Below the pieces are notes generated by a model. It ran no database searches, was not told the DNA's origin, and saw only the letters and a program-made list of their open reading frames with translations. From Ciceribacter sichuanensis (GTDB taxonomy: Bacteria > Pseudomonadota > Alphaproteobacteria > Rhizobiales > Rhizobiaceae), in assembly GCF_024055605.1 (NCBI RefSeq), contig NZ_JAMXLX010000010.1, positions 1 to 64,000 on the forward strand: a stretch of DNA of 64,000 nucleotides. Direction: 5' to 3'. Position 1 is the first letter of the stretch, and each line of letters opens with the position of its first letter. Shown here one piece after another: positions 15,428 to 23,903 of the stretch. The position numbers and the translations under genes are program-made.

Positions 15428-16756
15428 ATGAACCGTGATGCCTATGATCTGCATACCAGCACCGAAAGCCTCGAGGCACGACGCGCGTTCGAACATGCGG
15501 TCCATGGTCTTGCAACGCACCGGCCAAATACGGGGGCTGCACTGCAGTCCGCCCTGCGTGCCGACCCCGATCACGTCGGTGCTCATGCGCTGAAAGGTTT
15601 TGCCAATCTCATTCTCGCGCGCTCGGAATTGAATACCGTCGCCGGCGAGGCTCTTGCCGACGCCCGACGCTCGCTTGCGGCACGCTCCGGGGGATCCCGC
15701 GACGAGCGCGTTCTGGTCGAGGCGCTGGCTGCTGCCGAAGGTGGCTCCTTCACCCAGGCGATCAATCTTCTCGACAGCGGCTTTTCTGAACGGCCTGCGA
15801 CATTTCTTCCCTTCAAGCTCTCCCACGCGCTGCGGTTCATGATGGGTGACGGGCCGGGTATGCTCAATGCGGCGCGGCGGGCGATCGATGCCCTTGATCC
15901 CGCAAACGCCGCCGCCGGCTTCATCCATGGTTGCCATGCCTTCTCGCTGGAGGAGGCCGGGTATTACGAGGAGGCCCTGAAGGCTGGGCAGAAGGCGGTC
16001 GCGTTGCAGCCCGACGATTCCTGGGGACTGCATGCCGTCTCCCACGTATACGAAATGCGCGGACAAACCGCGGAAGGCATAGACTGGCTGGAAGACAGCC
16101 GGAGCGCCTGGTCGCGCTGCAACAACTTTTCCTTTCATATGGCCTGGCATCTGGCGCTGCTTCATCTGGAGCGCGGCGATCACGACCGTGTGCTGGAGCT
16201 TTATGACGACGAGGTCCGTCCGCAGCCGACCGATGATTTCCGCGACATGGCCAATGCCGTCTCGCTTCTCTGGAGGCTGAACCAGATGGGCGTCCATACG
16301 GGCGCGCGCTGGCATGATCTCGCCGAAGTGGCCCGCGGCCGCCAGACGGACACCACGCTCGTCTTTGCCGCCCTTCACAACCTTGCAGCTCTCGTCGCCA
16401 TAGGCGACCGCAACGCCGCCGCAACGCTGGTCGCGGAGATCGAGGCCAGGGCTCTCGGCCCGGGAGATCAGGGCAGGGTGGCCGCCGAGGTCGGTGTGCC
16501 GCTTGCGCGCATGCTCGCCGGTCTTGGCGCTCCTGCGGATCGGCAGATGCTCGACCGCATGATGGTCAACCTGCCCAAGATCGGCGGCAGCAACGCGCAG
16601 AGGGATTTCTTCGTTCTGGCCCTTGCCCGAGCGCTGGGTAGCAATGGCGATATCGCCGGCGTTTCCCGGGTAAGCGATGTGCGCCGGCACCTGAAGACCG
16701 AGGACCGGCTCCTTCGTTCGATAGAGATAGCCGTCGGATCGGGACTATCCGCCTGA
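15428..16756 (+). CDS. TPR-repeat protein (TTC38-like)
   Basis: A 442-residue soluble helical repeat protein resembling the tetratricopeptide repeat protein 38 family. Repeats are visible from about residue 30 (HVGAHALKGFANLILAR) to beyond 300, with the conserved block HGCHAFSLEEAGYYEEALKAGQKAVALQPDDSWGLHAVSHV at 165-205. That block is characteristic of TTC38 relatives. ATG at 15428 has AAGGAG upstream. Preceded by a SigF-type promoter and followed closely by a membrane protein gene. Biochemical role unknown; probably a scaffold or adaptor. Confidence 0.8.
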   Translation: MNRDAYDLHTSTESLEARRAFEHAVHGLATHRPNTGAALQSALRADPDHVGAHALKGFANLILARSELNTVAGEALADARRSLAARSGGSRDERVLVEALAAAEGGSFTQAINLLDSGFSERPATFLPFKLSHALRFMMGDGPGMLNAARRAIDALDPANAAAGFIHGCHAFSLEEAGYYEEALKAGQKAVALQPDDSWGLHAVSHVYEMRGQTAEGIDWLEDSRSAWSRCNNFSFHMAWHLALLHLERGDHDRVLELYDDEVRPQPTDDFRDMANAVSLLWRLNQMGVHTGARWHDLAEVARGRQTDTTLVFAALHNLAALVAIGDRNAAATLVAEIEARALGPGDQGRVAAEVGVPLARMLAGLGAPADRQMLDRMMVNLPKIGGSNAQRDFFVLALARALGSNGDIAGVSRVSDVRRHLKTEDRLLRSIEIAVGSGLSA

Positions 16757-16784
16757 ACCCATCTGAACCCGGAGGAAAACCACC

Positions 16785-17270
16785 ATGACCATGATCAATG
16801 ATATGCATAAACCGTCCATCTTTCCCGTCATCGAACCCGGCTTGATTCGGACGATCATCGCGGCAGGTCTTGCTGCCGATATTTCCTGGGAAATATGGGC
16901 CCGGCTCGTCACGCCCTTCCTCGTCGGCGGGCCGCTTGAGCCGGCGGCCCTGGTGCAGTCGGTATTCGGCTTCAGCAACTTGCTCGTGGCCGAGGCTATC
17001 CATGCTACCGTCGGCATCATTTTCTACCCGATCGGCTACCTCTTCATTGCTCGCCCGTTGCAGAGGATAGCCCTTCCGAATTTGCCCCTGCTGCTCACAG
17101 GTATCGGCTTTGGTACAGGGCTCTGGGTGTTTGCGCTCTATGTGATGGCACATCTGTTCGCGGGGTTTCCGCCCTTTCTCGGCTTCATTCCGCTGACCTG
17201 GGCATCGCTCTTCGGTCACATCATCTTCGGCGTCGTCGTCGCCTATGTTGTGCGCGCCTTCGGTCGCTGA
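16785..17270 (+). CDS. Four-helix inner-membrane protein, unknown
   Basis: A 161-residue protein with four likely membrane helices (about 20-40, 60-85, 97-120, 130-155). Ends VVAYVVRAFGR. It begins 28 bp after the TPR gene and ends before a good terminator, so it is the last gene of that operon. No family recognised with confidence. An in-frame ATG at 16803 is an alternative start. Confidence 0.75.
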   Translation: MTMINDMHKPSIFPVIEPGLIRTIIAAGLAADISWEIWARLVTPFLVGGPLEPAALVQSVFGFSNLLVAEAIHATVGIIFYPIGYLFIARPLQRIALPNLPLLLTGIGFGTGLWVFALYVMAHLFAGFPPFLGFIPLTWASLFGHIIFGVVVAYVVRAFGR

Positions 17271-17278
17271 ACCCGATT

Positions 17279-17308
17279 GCCGTCCGTATTCATGCGGGCG
17301 GCATTTTT
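17279..17308 (+). terminator. Rho-independent terminator after the TPR-membrane operon
   Basis: GCCGTCCG (17279-17286) pairs with CGGGCGGC (17295-17302), with one G-U pair and an 8-base loop, followed by ATTTTT. Its position right after the stop at 17270 and the U-tract make this the clearest intrinsic terminator in the window. Confidence 0.75.
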
Positions 17309-18120
17309 CATTCCGGGAAGCCGACTTCCCGCAAACCGGCATCGAGAAGGTTCGCACGCGCCTCATGTCCGCCATCGTGAATACACAAGACACTGTTGCC
17401 GCGCTGGCATCCGGGGACGTCGTCGCATTCGATGCCGTCGATCACGATCTTGCGCCCTGCCGTGATATCGCATTTCGCCGCCTCGCGAAGAACCGCCACG
17501 CTTCTGAACGCGCCGCCCTGATGATACGATTTTCCGATCGCCCTGCCGTTCAGTGGAAAGGTCCTGTCAGCGCGGCCGTGAAAATGGATGGCCTTCGGCT
17601 GCCCGGAAACGCATTCGGAAGGCACTGGCAGCGGATCCCAGAAGACACCGGAAAACGTTACCATGGCGCTGACCCGGTTACCCATGCGGCATGTCGCATA
17701 GTAGGCCATAGAAGCCCCGAGCGAAAATCCGCCGATTACGGTGTTTTGGGCTCCAAAGCCATAGCGTGTTTTCAGGTCATCGAGCACGTTCGACACGAAA
17801 CGGAACTCATCGCGGTCCTGGCTGGGAGCGTTTGGAACCGACCAGCTTCCATCAATGCCGTCCACGGCCACGAAGGCGAGGTGATGAGCAAACGCGGTTT
17901 CCACGAGGTCACGGTGCTGGCGCATCTGCAGTTCCGCAGACCCCTTGTATCCATGGAAGAAGACATAGGCGCCGCGAACGTCGCTATTCCCCGGCATCTC
18001 GATCCGATAGTCGCCGCCTTCCACCACGCAGGCGGTGTCGCCGCCACACGGCATTCCCGCCGCCGTTGCGGGCAGGGACAGTCCGACACAAAACAGGATG
18101 GCTGGAATGCGTACAAGCAT
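17308..18120 (-). CDS. Exported esterase/PHB-depolymerase-like hydrolase
   Basis: A 270-residue alpha/beta hydrolase with a signal peptide (MLVRIPAILFCVGLSLPATAAG). It carries the GFSLGAS serine elbow, an N-terminal Cys-rich start (MPCGGDTACVVEGGDYRI) and FFHGYKGS as an oxyanion segment. CIHDGGHEA supplies the likely catalytic His. The architecture fits LpqC/PHB-depolymerase-like esterases. ATG at 18120 is chosen because it starts a proper signal peptide; the longer frame does not. Substrate not determinable. It is divergent from the ThDP operon. Confidence 0.8.
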   Translation of the reverse strand: MLVRIPAILFCVGLSLPATAAGMPCGGDTACVVEGGDYRIEMPGNSDVRGAYVFFHGYKGSAELQMRQHRDLVETAFAHHLAFVAVDGIDGSWSVPNAPSQDRDEFRFVSNVLDDLKTRYGFGAQNTVIGGFSLGASMAYYATCRMGNRVSAMVTFSGVFWDPLPVPSECVSGQPKAIHFHGRADRTFPLNGRAIGKSYHQGGAFRSVAVLREAAKCDITAGRKIVIDGIECDDVPGCQRGNSVLCIHDGGHEARANLLDAGLREVGFPE

Positions 18121-18215
18121 TGGGCAGGCTCCGAAAACAGGCTGATAGGCAAAGGCGTACAGGCTTTGTCCAACGGCGGCAATTTCCCCAGCATTCACGT
18201 TGACGAGAGGACTTA

Positions 18216-19853
18216 ATGACACCCCGCAACATCTTGCCCGCCGTCGTGCGGGTGGCCGACAGCGTCGCTGAAACCCTGGCCGCTCATGGTGTGACTGATG
18301 CGTTCGGAATGCCCGGAGGCGAGGTTGTGACTTTGGTGGATGGCCTCGAAAAGGCCGGCGTTACCTTTCATCTCGCCCGTCACGAAACCGCTGCGGCCAT
18401 CATGGCTGCCGGGGCTGCCGTTGTCTCGGGCAGGCCGCAGCTGCTCGTCACCACGGTCGGTCCCGGACTGGCGAATGCGGTCAATGGTATTGCCGACGCC
18501 CTGCAGGAGCGCGTACCGCTGATCGTGATTTCCGGCATCGTCGATCGCTCTACAAGAGGAAGATACACCCATCAGGTTATCGATCACGCAAGGCTGCTCG
18601 CCCCGATCGTCAAGGCGTCGTTCGAGATCGAGGCGGAAAGTGCGGCCTCCACTGTCGCCCGCGCCATCGCCATCGCGACGACCGCACCAATGGGGCCGGT
18701 GCACCTCGATCTTTCTCCGACCGTCGCGGCGATGACTGGCCCGGAGCGACATCTTGTTCCACCTCCTGCCATATTGCGTCCGGCAATACGATTTGACGAT
18801 CCGGCCGTAGTCACGGTTCTGGAACGGATCAGCCATGCGGAGCGCCCGCTTATTCTTGCTGGCTTCGAGGCAAGCCGCGCCGCAGCAGGGACCTCCCTGC
18901 TGTCTCTTGCCGAAGCGCTGGGAGCGCCCGTTCTCACGACTTACAAAGGCAAGGGCGTCATCCCGGAAAGCCACCCGCTTGCGCTTGGAGGGGTGGGTCT
19001 TTCACCCCGCGCCGATGACATCCTGCTGCCGCTTTGCCAACTCGCCGATCTGATCCTTGCTATTGGTTACGATCCAATCGAGATGCGGCTCGGTTGGCTG
19101 GACTTCGCCGGAGACGGCACGAAGCTCATCGAGATCACCGAAGCGGCAGTCGACCATGGCATGCACCATGCCGGCATGCAGGTTGTTGCGCCGCTGAAGC
19201 CCTTCATCGACGCGCTCGTGATAAAAGGGAACAGTATCCCTGGCTGGGCGGATGGAGAGCCGGTGGCGGCTCGGGCGGCGCTTGCCGGCGTCTTTTCTTC
19301 GGCACCGGCTTGGGGCCCTCATGCCATCGTCGAGGCTTTGCAGGAAGAAGCCGGCGATGCCGCGACCGTGACCGTAGACAGCGGTGCGCACCGCATATTG
19401 CTGTCCCAGAAATGGGTCGCGCAGAGGCCGCTTGTCCTACTGCAATCGGCGGGCTTCTGCACCATGGCTGCGGCGCTTCCCCTTGCCATCGGCGCCGCCA
19501 TCGCCGCGCCGGAAAGACGCGTTTTTGCCGTCATGGGCGATGGCGGCCTCGAGATGGGGATCGGAGAACTCGCCACTGTGCGAGACCAGAAATTGCCTCT
19601 GACGATCGTCGTCTTTCAGGACCGGAGCCTCGCCCTGATCGCGTTGAAGCAGGCTTCTGCGGGTCTGCAGCCGATCGGTGTCGAGCTCGGTCTGACGGAT
19701 TTTGCCGCCGTGGCGCATGGCTTCGGCGGATACGGTATCAATGTGGAGACCCTCGATGATTTCCGTAACGAACTTGCGGCCGCGCGAGAACGCCGGTGCT
19801 TCAGTCTTATCTGCTGCCGGTTCGATGCCGCAGCCTATGCAGGCGCTTTCTAG
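18216..19853 (+). CDS. Thiamine diphosphate-dependent enzyme, acetolactate synthase-like
   Basis: A 545-residue ThDP enzyme with the usual three-domain order. The N-terminal domain has the cofactor-activating Glu57 (ARHETAAAIMAAG), and the C-terminal domain has the GDG metal motif (VMGDGGLEMGIGELA). The second half of the ThDP motif normally has Asn as a metal ligand (for example VVFND..). Here it reads VVFQDRSLALI, with Gln at that place. It overlaps the next gene by 29 bp. Not housekeeping IlvB: no small subunit, and its neighbours are an acyltransferase and a CoA-transferase. Substrate unknown (2-oxoacid or acyl-CoA). Confidence 0.85.
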   Translation: MTPRNILPAVVRVADSVAETLAAHGVTDAFGMPGGEVVTLVDGLEKAGVTFHLARHETAAAIMAAGAAVVSGRPQLLVTTVGPGLANAVNGIADALQERVPLIVISGIVDRSTRGRYTHQVIDHARLLAPIVKASFEIEAESAASTVARAIAIATTAPMGPVHLDLSPTVAAMTGPERHLVPPPAILRPAIRFDDPAVVTVLERISHAERPLILAGFEASRAAAGTSLLSLAEALGAPVLTTYKGKGVIPESHPLALGGVGLSPRADDILLPLCQLADLILAIGYDPIEMRLGWLDFAGDGTKLIEITEAAVDHGMHHAGMQVVAPLKPFIDALVIKGNSIPGWADGEPVAARAALAGVFSSAPAWGPHAIVEALQEEAGDAATVTVDSGAHRILLSQKWVAQRPLVLLQSAGFCTMAAALPLAIGAAIAAPERRVFAVMGDGGLEMGIGELATVRDQKLPLTIVVFQDRSLALIALKQASAGLQPIGVELGLTDFAAVAHGFGGYGINVETLDDFRNELAAARERRCFSLICCRFDAAAYAGAF

Positions 19854-20970
19854 CGCGGCGGCAGTCAAAACCGCGGCTGGCGGAGTCCGCGACCCGCGTC
19901 TCGATTTCTTTCGTGGGGTCGGTATGCTCATCATTCTGATCGCGCATATTCCCTATGACGGCTGGGCGCTGTGGATTCCCGCTCGCTTCGGATTTTCCGA
20001 TGCCACGGAAATGTTCGTCTTTCAGTCCGGAATGGCTTCCGCCATCGCATTCGGGTCGACGTTCGACAGGGCCGGGATGCTGGCGCTCGTCGCACGGGTC
20101 GCACAGCGTATCTGGCAGATTTTCTGGGCCCATATTGCGGTCTTCGTTGTGCTGGTTGCAATCATGGCTGCGGCCGGCACCCGCCCTGACGGTGTCTCCT
20201 ATCTCGAAGGCCTCAATCTTCTTCCCTTCATGCGTGATCCCGGATCGCTGATGGGCTCACTCCTGACGCTGCGCTATGTGCCGAACTATTTCGATATCCT
20301 GCCGATGTATATCGTCGTGCTGGCGCTCATGCCGGTGATGCTGCTGGCGGAGCGTTCTCACCGGGTGCTGCCTTTCCTACTGATGAACGGTCTCTGGCTG
20401 GCCGAACAATTCGGGTTCTTCGGTTTTTCGGCCGAACCCTGGTCCGAACGAACATGGTTCTTCGGCCCTATCGGCTGGCAACTGCTATTCTTCACCGGTT
20501 TTTTCCTGATGCGCGGAAGCCTGCCCCATCCCGGTTTCGACCGCCGGCTGATGCTTCTCGCCGTTGCCTTGGTTTTCCTCTCTGTCCCTTTTGCCTGGGT
20601 GCGGTTCTTTGAAATGCACCCTTTCTTCGAGACCGCGGCTCACGAGATCGCGTTTCTCACAGACAAGAGCCATTTCGGAGCGTTGCGCTTCGTCCATTTT
20701 CTCGCGCTCTGCTACATTGCCGTCCATGTCGTCGGCGAGAAAGGCTCTCGTCTGCGCGGCCGGACCGTCAGGGTCCTGACCGTTGTCGGGCAGCAATCGC
20801 TGGCTGTCTTCATCACCGGCATGGTGGTCGCCCAACTCATCGGCATCGCGCTGGATCAGGCGGGGCGCAACCTCTTGACCGAAGCGGCAGCCAATCTCGC
20901 AGGTTTCGGCATTCTCATCGCTACCGCCTATCTCGTTCGCTGGTTCAAGAGCTCTCCGTGGAAAGTGTGA
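19825..20970 (+). CDS. OpgC-family membrane acyltransferase
   Basis: A 381-residue polytopic protein with about ten membrane helices. It starts (after a short leader) RDPRLDFFRGVGMLIILIAHIPYDGW, where the RxDFFRG and His resemble the acyltransferase-3/OpgC family. OpgC succinylates periplasmic glucans. The start at 19825 (MPQPMQALSS) lies inside the ThDP gene, indicating coupling; 19837 is an alternative. Genuine OpgC is normally near opgGH, which are absent here. Its placement between a ThDP enzyme and a CoA-transferase suggests it uses the acyl group these make. Confidence 0.8.
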   Translation: MPQPMQALSSAAAVKTAAGGVRDPRLDFFRGVGMLIILIAHIPYDGWALWIPARFGFSDATEMFVFQSGMASAIAFGSTFDRAGMLALVARVAQRIWQIFWAHIAVFVVLVAIMAAAGTRPDGVSYLEGLNLLPFMRDPGSLMGSLLTLRYVPNYFDILPMYIVVLALMPVMLLAERSHRVLPFLLMNGLWLAEQFGFFGFSAEPWSERTWFFGPIGWQLLFFTGFFLMRGSLPHPGFDRRLMLLAVALVFLSVPFAWVRFFEMHPFFETAAHEIAFLTDKSHFGALRFVHFLALCYIAVHVVGEKGSRLRGRTVRVLTVVGQQSLAVFITGMVVAQLIGIALDQAGRNLLTEAAANLAGFGILIATAYLVRWFKSSPWKV

Positions 20971-20976
20971 GGTTTC

Positions 20977-22212
20977 ATGTCTGAAAAGGTTTTTCCCCGC
21001 AGTCTCGATGGACTGCGTATTCTTGACCTGTCACGCATACTCGCCGGCCCGACCGCAACGCAGTTGCTGGCCGATCTCGGCGCGGAGGTCATCAAGGTCG
21101 AGCGGCCAGGGGTGGGCGATGATACGCGCGGATGGGGGCCGCCCTTCATCCCGGATGAGGACGGCGAGGATAGCGATCTCAGCGCATATTTCCTTTGTGC
21201 CAACCGTAACAAGCGTTCGATCGCCATCGACCTTGCCACGGATGAGGGAGCGGCGCTTGTGAGGCGATTGGCTGCCATTTCCGATGTCGTCATCGAAAAC
21301 TACAAGCCGGGGGATCTCGCTCGGCGTGGCCTTGGATACGACGATATCAGGATGACAAAGCCGGATATCGTCTGGTGCTCCATCTCCGGCTTCGGCCAGA
21401 CCGGACCTTATTCCCGTCGGACAGGCTATGATTTTCTGGTGCAGGCGATGGGCGGTATCATGAGCATTACCGGCGAGCCTGACGCAGTGGGCGGACGCCC
21501 GCTCAAGGTGGGGCTCGGTATCGCCGATGTGATGTGCGGCATGTATGCGACAGTGGGCATCCTGGCAGCGCTGAGGCACCGCGACCGGACTGGTGAAGGT
21601 CAGTTCATCGATCTCGCCCTCTACGATGCGCAGGTCGCCTGGCTGATTAATGCCGCAACCGGTCACCTCGCTTCCGGCAGGGTTCCCGGGCGCATCGGCA
21701 ATCGTCATCCCAATATCGCGCCCTACCAGACGTTCCCCACTGCCGCAGGTGAGTTGGCCGTTGCCGTCGGCAATGACCGGCAGTTCACAAGGTTCTGCGC
21801 TGTCATCGGCTCTCCCGGGCTTGCGGATGATCCGCGCTTCCACCGCAATCGCGACCGCGTGGTCAACGTCGAGGTTCTGGACCAGTTGATATCGCAGGCG
21901 CTAGCAAAGGAAAGCGCGGAGCGATGGGAGGAACGCCTGACGGAGGTCGGGGTACCTGCCGGTTGCGTTGCCACGCTCGATCAGGTGTTCAACCATCCTC
22001 ACACTCTGGCGCGTGAAATGGTCGTGACGATGAAGAGCGATCAGGGGCCGGATATTCGTCTTCTCGGCAATCCCCTGAAGATGTCGGCCACACCCGTTCG
22101 CTTCGATCTTGCGCCGCCGCATGTCGATCAGGACCGCGACCATGTCATTCGACTGCTTGAAGAGGCGGAGCGGGCTGCTCTGCTGCCTGTTGGTCAGTCC
22201 GCATCGGGATAG
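20977..22212 (+). CDS. CaiB/BaiF-family CoA-transferase
   Basis: A 411-residue class III CoA-transferase. N-terminal block GLRILDLSRILAGPTATQLLADLGAEVIKVE and the catalytic Asp184 (LGIADVMCGMYA) are typical. The family moves CoA between carboxylic acids through an Asp-linked anhydride/thioester. It starts 6 bp after the OpgC gene. In oxalate metabolism a CaiB enzyme (formyl-CoA transferase) pairs with a ThDP enzyme. This operon has the same two families, but the ThDP protein does not clearly look like oxalyl-CoA decarboxylase. Confidence 0.9.
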   Translation: MSEKVFPRSLDGLRILDLSRILAGPTATQLLADLGAEVIKVERPGVGDDTRGWGPPFIPDEDGEDSDLSAYFLCANRNKRSIAIDLATDEGAALVRRLAAISDVVIENYKPGDLARRGLGYDDIRMTKPDIVWCSISGFGQTGPYSRRTGYDFLVQAMGGIMSITGEPDAVGGRPLKVGLGIADVMCGMYATVGILAALRHRDRTGEGQFIDLALYDAQVAWLINAATGHLASGRVPGRIGNRHPNIAPYQTFPTAAGELAVAVGNDRQFTRFCAVIGSPGLADDPRFHRNRDRVVNVEVLDQLISQALAKESAERWEERLTEVGVPAGCVATLDQVFNHPHTLAREMVVTMKSDQGPDIRLLGNPLKMSATPVRFDLAPPHVDQDRDHVIRLLEEAERAALLPVGQSASG

Positions 22213-22296
22213 ACCGCAGCGTCCGGCAAGCTCATCAAGGCACCCAGCCGGCAGGATGAAGTGCATGCCGACGGCTGGGTACCATGGTCATGCAGT

Positions 22297-22758
22297 TCAG
22301 GGGGCGGCTTGTGTCTTCACCTTGTCCCAGTTTTCATCAGCCCGTTTGATGAAGGCCTGCCTGTCGCTCCTCCAGGTCTTGGCCACCTCGTCGTCGTAGT
22401 TCAGGTAGAGCTTGCCATCGACGATCGAAAAGGCTTGCGGCTCCGTTGTCGCCTTGTATCCCCGGGCCGTTCCATAAGCGCAGAAGCCGCCATATTGTGG
22501 GGAGTAATGCTCGGGGTCGGCCGCAAAGAGGTCACGGTGGGCCCTGGAGACAAATCGGAACGTCGCACCCTTGTAGATCGTGGTGAAGGCGGCGGAACCC
22601 CTAACGGGTTTTCCATCGGTAAAATAGCTCACCGGATCATAGCCATGGATGGCAACGCCATCGGGCGTGAACATTTCGCCGGCTCGGGCTGGTTCAGAGT
22701 AGGCGAGGCTGGAGGCAACGATCGTCAGATGAATGAGATTTCGGCCGTACGACAACAT
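22297..22758 (-). CDS. Exported YHS-domain protein
   Basis: A 153-residue protein with an N-terminal signal (MLSYGRNLIHLTIVASSLAYSEPARA). A YHS-type domain follows: HGYDPVSYFTDGKPVRG, then FVSRAHRDLFAADPEHYSPQYGGFCAYG. The domain is named for a short Tyr-His-Ser-type pattern linked to metal (often copper) binding. It is single and monocistronic. A periplasmic metal-related role is inferred only. Confidence 0.85.
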   Translation of the reverse strand: MLSYGRNLIHLTIVASSLAYSEPARAGEMFTPDGVAIHGYDPVSYFTDGKPVRGSAAFTTIYKGATFRFVSRAHRDLFAADPEHYSPQYGGFCAYGTARGYKATTEPQAFSIVDGKLYLNYDDEVAKTWRSDRQAFIKRADENWDKVKTQAAP

Positions 22759-22822
22759 GAGGTCTCCTTTTCATAGGCTCAACCTCCACTATTCGTCGGG
22801 TGACATGGTTTTGTTTCCCCAA

Positions 22823-23107
22823 ACCGGTCACGAATACGTGCAGGGGGCATTCGTTCAGTTTATCAATCCAAAGCTATTGATCATGGTGGGTGGTGCTGTC
22901 GTCACTTACGGCACAATGGGACAGATTAGGCACTTTCAGCGTGCAGTCTTTTTTGCGGTCGTATTCGGCGGGATGACTTTCATAAGCGTTGTCGCGTGGG
23001 CCGCGCTTGGCGTTTCCTTTTGGCGTTTCTTGCCCTCCCGCCGTGCCGTATTGACATTCAACGGGGCGGTGGCGTCTCTACTTCTTACCTCTCTGATCCC
23101 GATCCTA
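22823..23107 (+). pseudogene. LysE-family exporter, C-terminal half only
   Basis: The plus strand encodes GAFVQFINPKLLIMVGGAVVTY.., then AVVFGGMTFISVVAWAALGVSFWRFL and SLLLTSLIPIL. This is the second half of a LysE/RhtB amino-acid exporter. The N-terminal half and start are missing. Its end coincides with the Tn3 fragment at about 23108, so it looks like a deletion junction. Confidence 0.65.
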
Positions 23108-23413
23108 ACGATCACGGATTTCGCCCCGCTCGTGGAAAAAGACGGCGCGTTTCAGCTTGCGCTTGGCATCGCCCTTGTTGAGGCCGGCCTGACAACGCCG
23201 GCGAAGTGCCGGCGTCGAATACCATTCGGTCATGAATAGGGTTCGCTCAATGCGGCCGAGTTCTCGCAATGCCCTGGCCAGTTCGCTCGATCTCGATGAG
23301 GCGGCAAGGCGCGGGAGTTCGTCCCAATGTTCCATGATAAGCGCGGTGTTGATTGGTGCACCGTACCGGGTAATGATGAGAACTACATCTACGCCATAGC
23401 CCTCCTTTAATCG
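23105..23413 (-). mobile_element. Tn3-family transposase (TnpA) internal fragment
   Basis: Minus-strand frame reads RYGAPINTALIMEHWDEL, then ALRELGRIERTLFMTEW, LRRRCQAGLNKGDAKR and RAVFFHERGEIRDR. These are consecutive conserved blocks of the Tn3 TnpA mid-to-C region. The surrounding parts are absent and no terminal repeats were found. It is a remnant; the C-terminal part of a TnpA is found separately at 50.2 kb on the other strand. Confidence 0.75.
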
Positions 23414-23529
23414 GCGTTCTAATCCCAGGGTGTGCTGTCACCTTGGTCAAAACGGCCAATTCTACGAACGATTTACCGCCAGAAACCGCCGTTTTCTCTC
23501 CTCTCCTCCCGGCTGAGGAGCCCTTCGCC

Positions 23530-23832
23530 TTATCCCTCCATGAGGGGCCGCTCGTTGCTGGCATCGTATTTGCGAATGTCTGCTCTCATGCGACCCTGCC
23601 ATCGCATCACGAATTCACGAGTATCGGGCTCGTGAAGATGAGCGGTAAGGGAAGCCTGATCCCGCCATCGTTCAACGACGAGCAGCCGTCCGGCTCCGCG
23701 ATCATCCACTGCAACGGCATAGAAAAGGTTCCCGTCACGCTGCCCGCTGCTGCGTGCAAGCGCCTGAATATCGGCGGTGAACTCGTCCCTGTCGGACGGT
23801 TCGACGTGTATGTGTCCTGTTACGATCAGCAT
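23530..23832 (-). CDS. Antibiotic biosynthesis monooxygenase (ABM)-domain protein
   Basis: A 100-residue single-domain protein, MLIVTGHIHVEPSDRDEFTADIQ.. ending with a basic helix. The pattern (beta strand start, RDGNLFYAVAVDD, VVERWRDQASLTAHLHEPDTREFV) matches dimeric ferredoxin-like ABM proteins such as quinol monooxygenase YgiN. It is separated from the upstream quinone oxidoreductase gene by a strong hairpin. A shared role in quinone metabolism is plausible. Confidence 0.85.
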   Translation of the reverse strand: MLIVTGHIHVEPSDRDEFTADIQALARSSGQRDGNLFYAVAVDDRGAGRLLVVERWRDQASLTAHLHEPDTREFVMRWQGRMRADIRKYDASNERPLMEG

Positions 23833-23857
23833 TGTTGTATCCTTTGTGTTCTCAGAT

Positions 23858-23890
23858 CCTCCGTTCGTCAGCTTCGGGGACGAACGGAGG
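23858..23890 (-). terminator. Hairpin between oxidoreductase and ABM genes
   Basis: Perfect 12-bp stem CCTCCGTTCGTC / GACGAACGGAGG with a 9-base loop, directly after the oxidoreductase stop codon. No U-tract follows on the minus strand, so partial termination or mRNA stabilisation is possible. Confidence 0.6.
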
Positions 23891-23903
23891 CGTTGTGTTC
23901 GCA

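Noticed and set aside
15281-16690. Minus-strand open frame (469 codons) opposite the TPR gene
   Set aside because: Shadow of the TPR coding sequence; no start signal or domain.
20977-22212. Formyl-CoA transferase / oxalate degradation assignment for the CaiB gene
   Set aside because: The ThDP partner does not clearly look like oxalyl-CoA decarboxylase and an OpgC gene sits between them, so the oxalate pathway is not supported.
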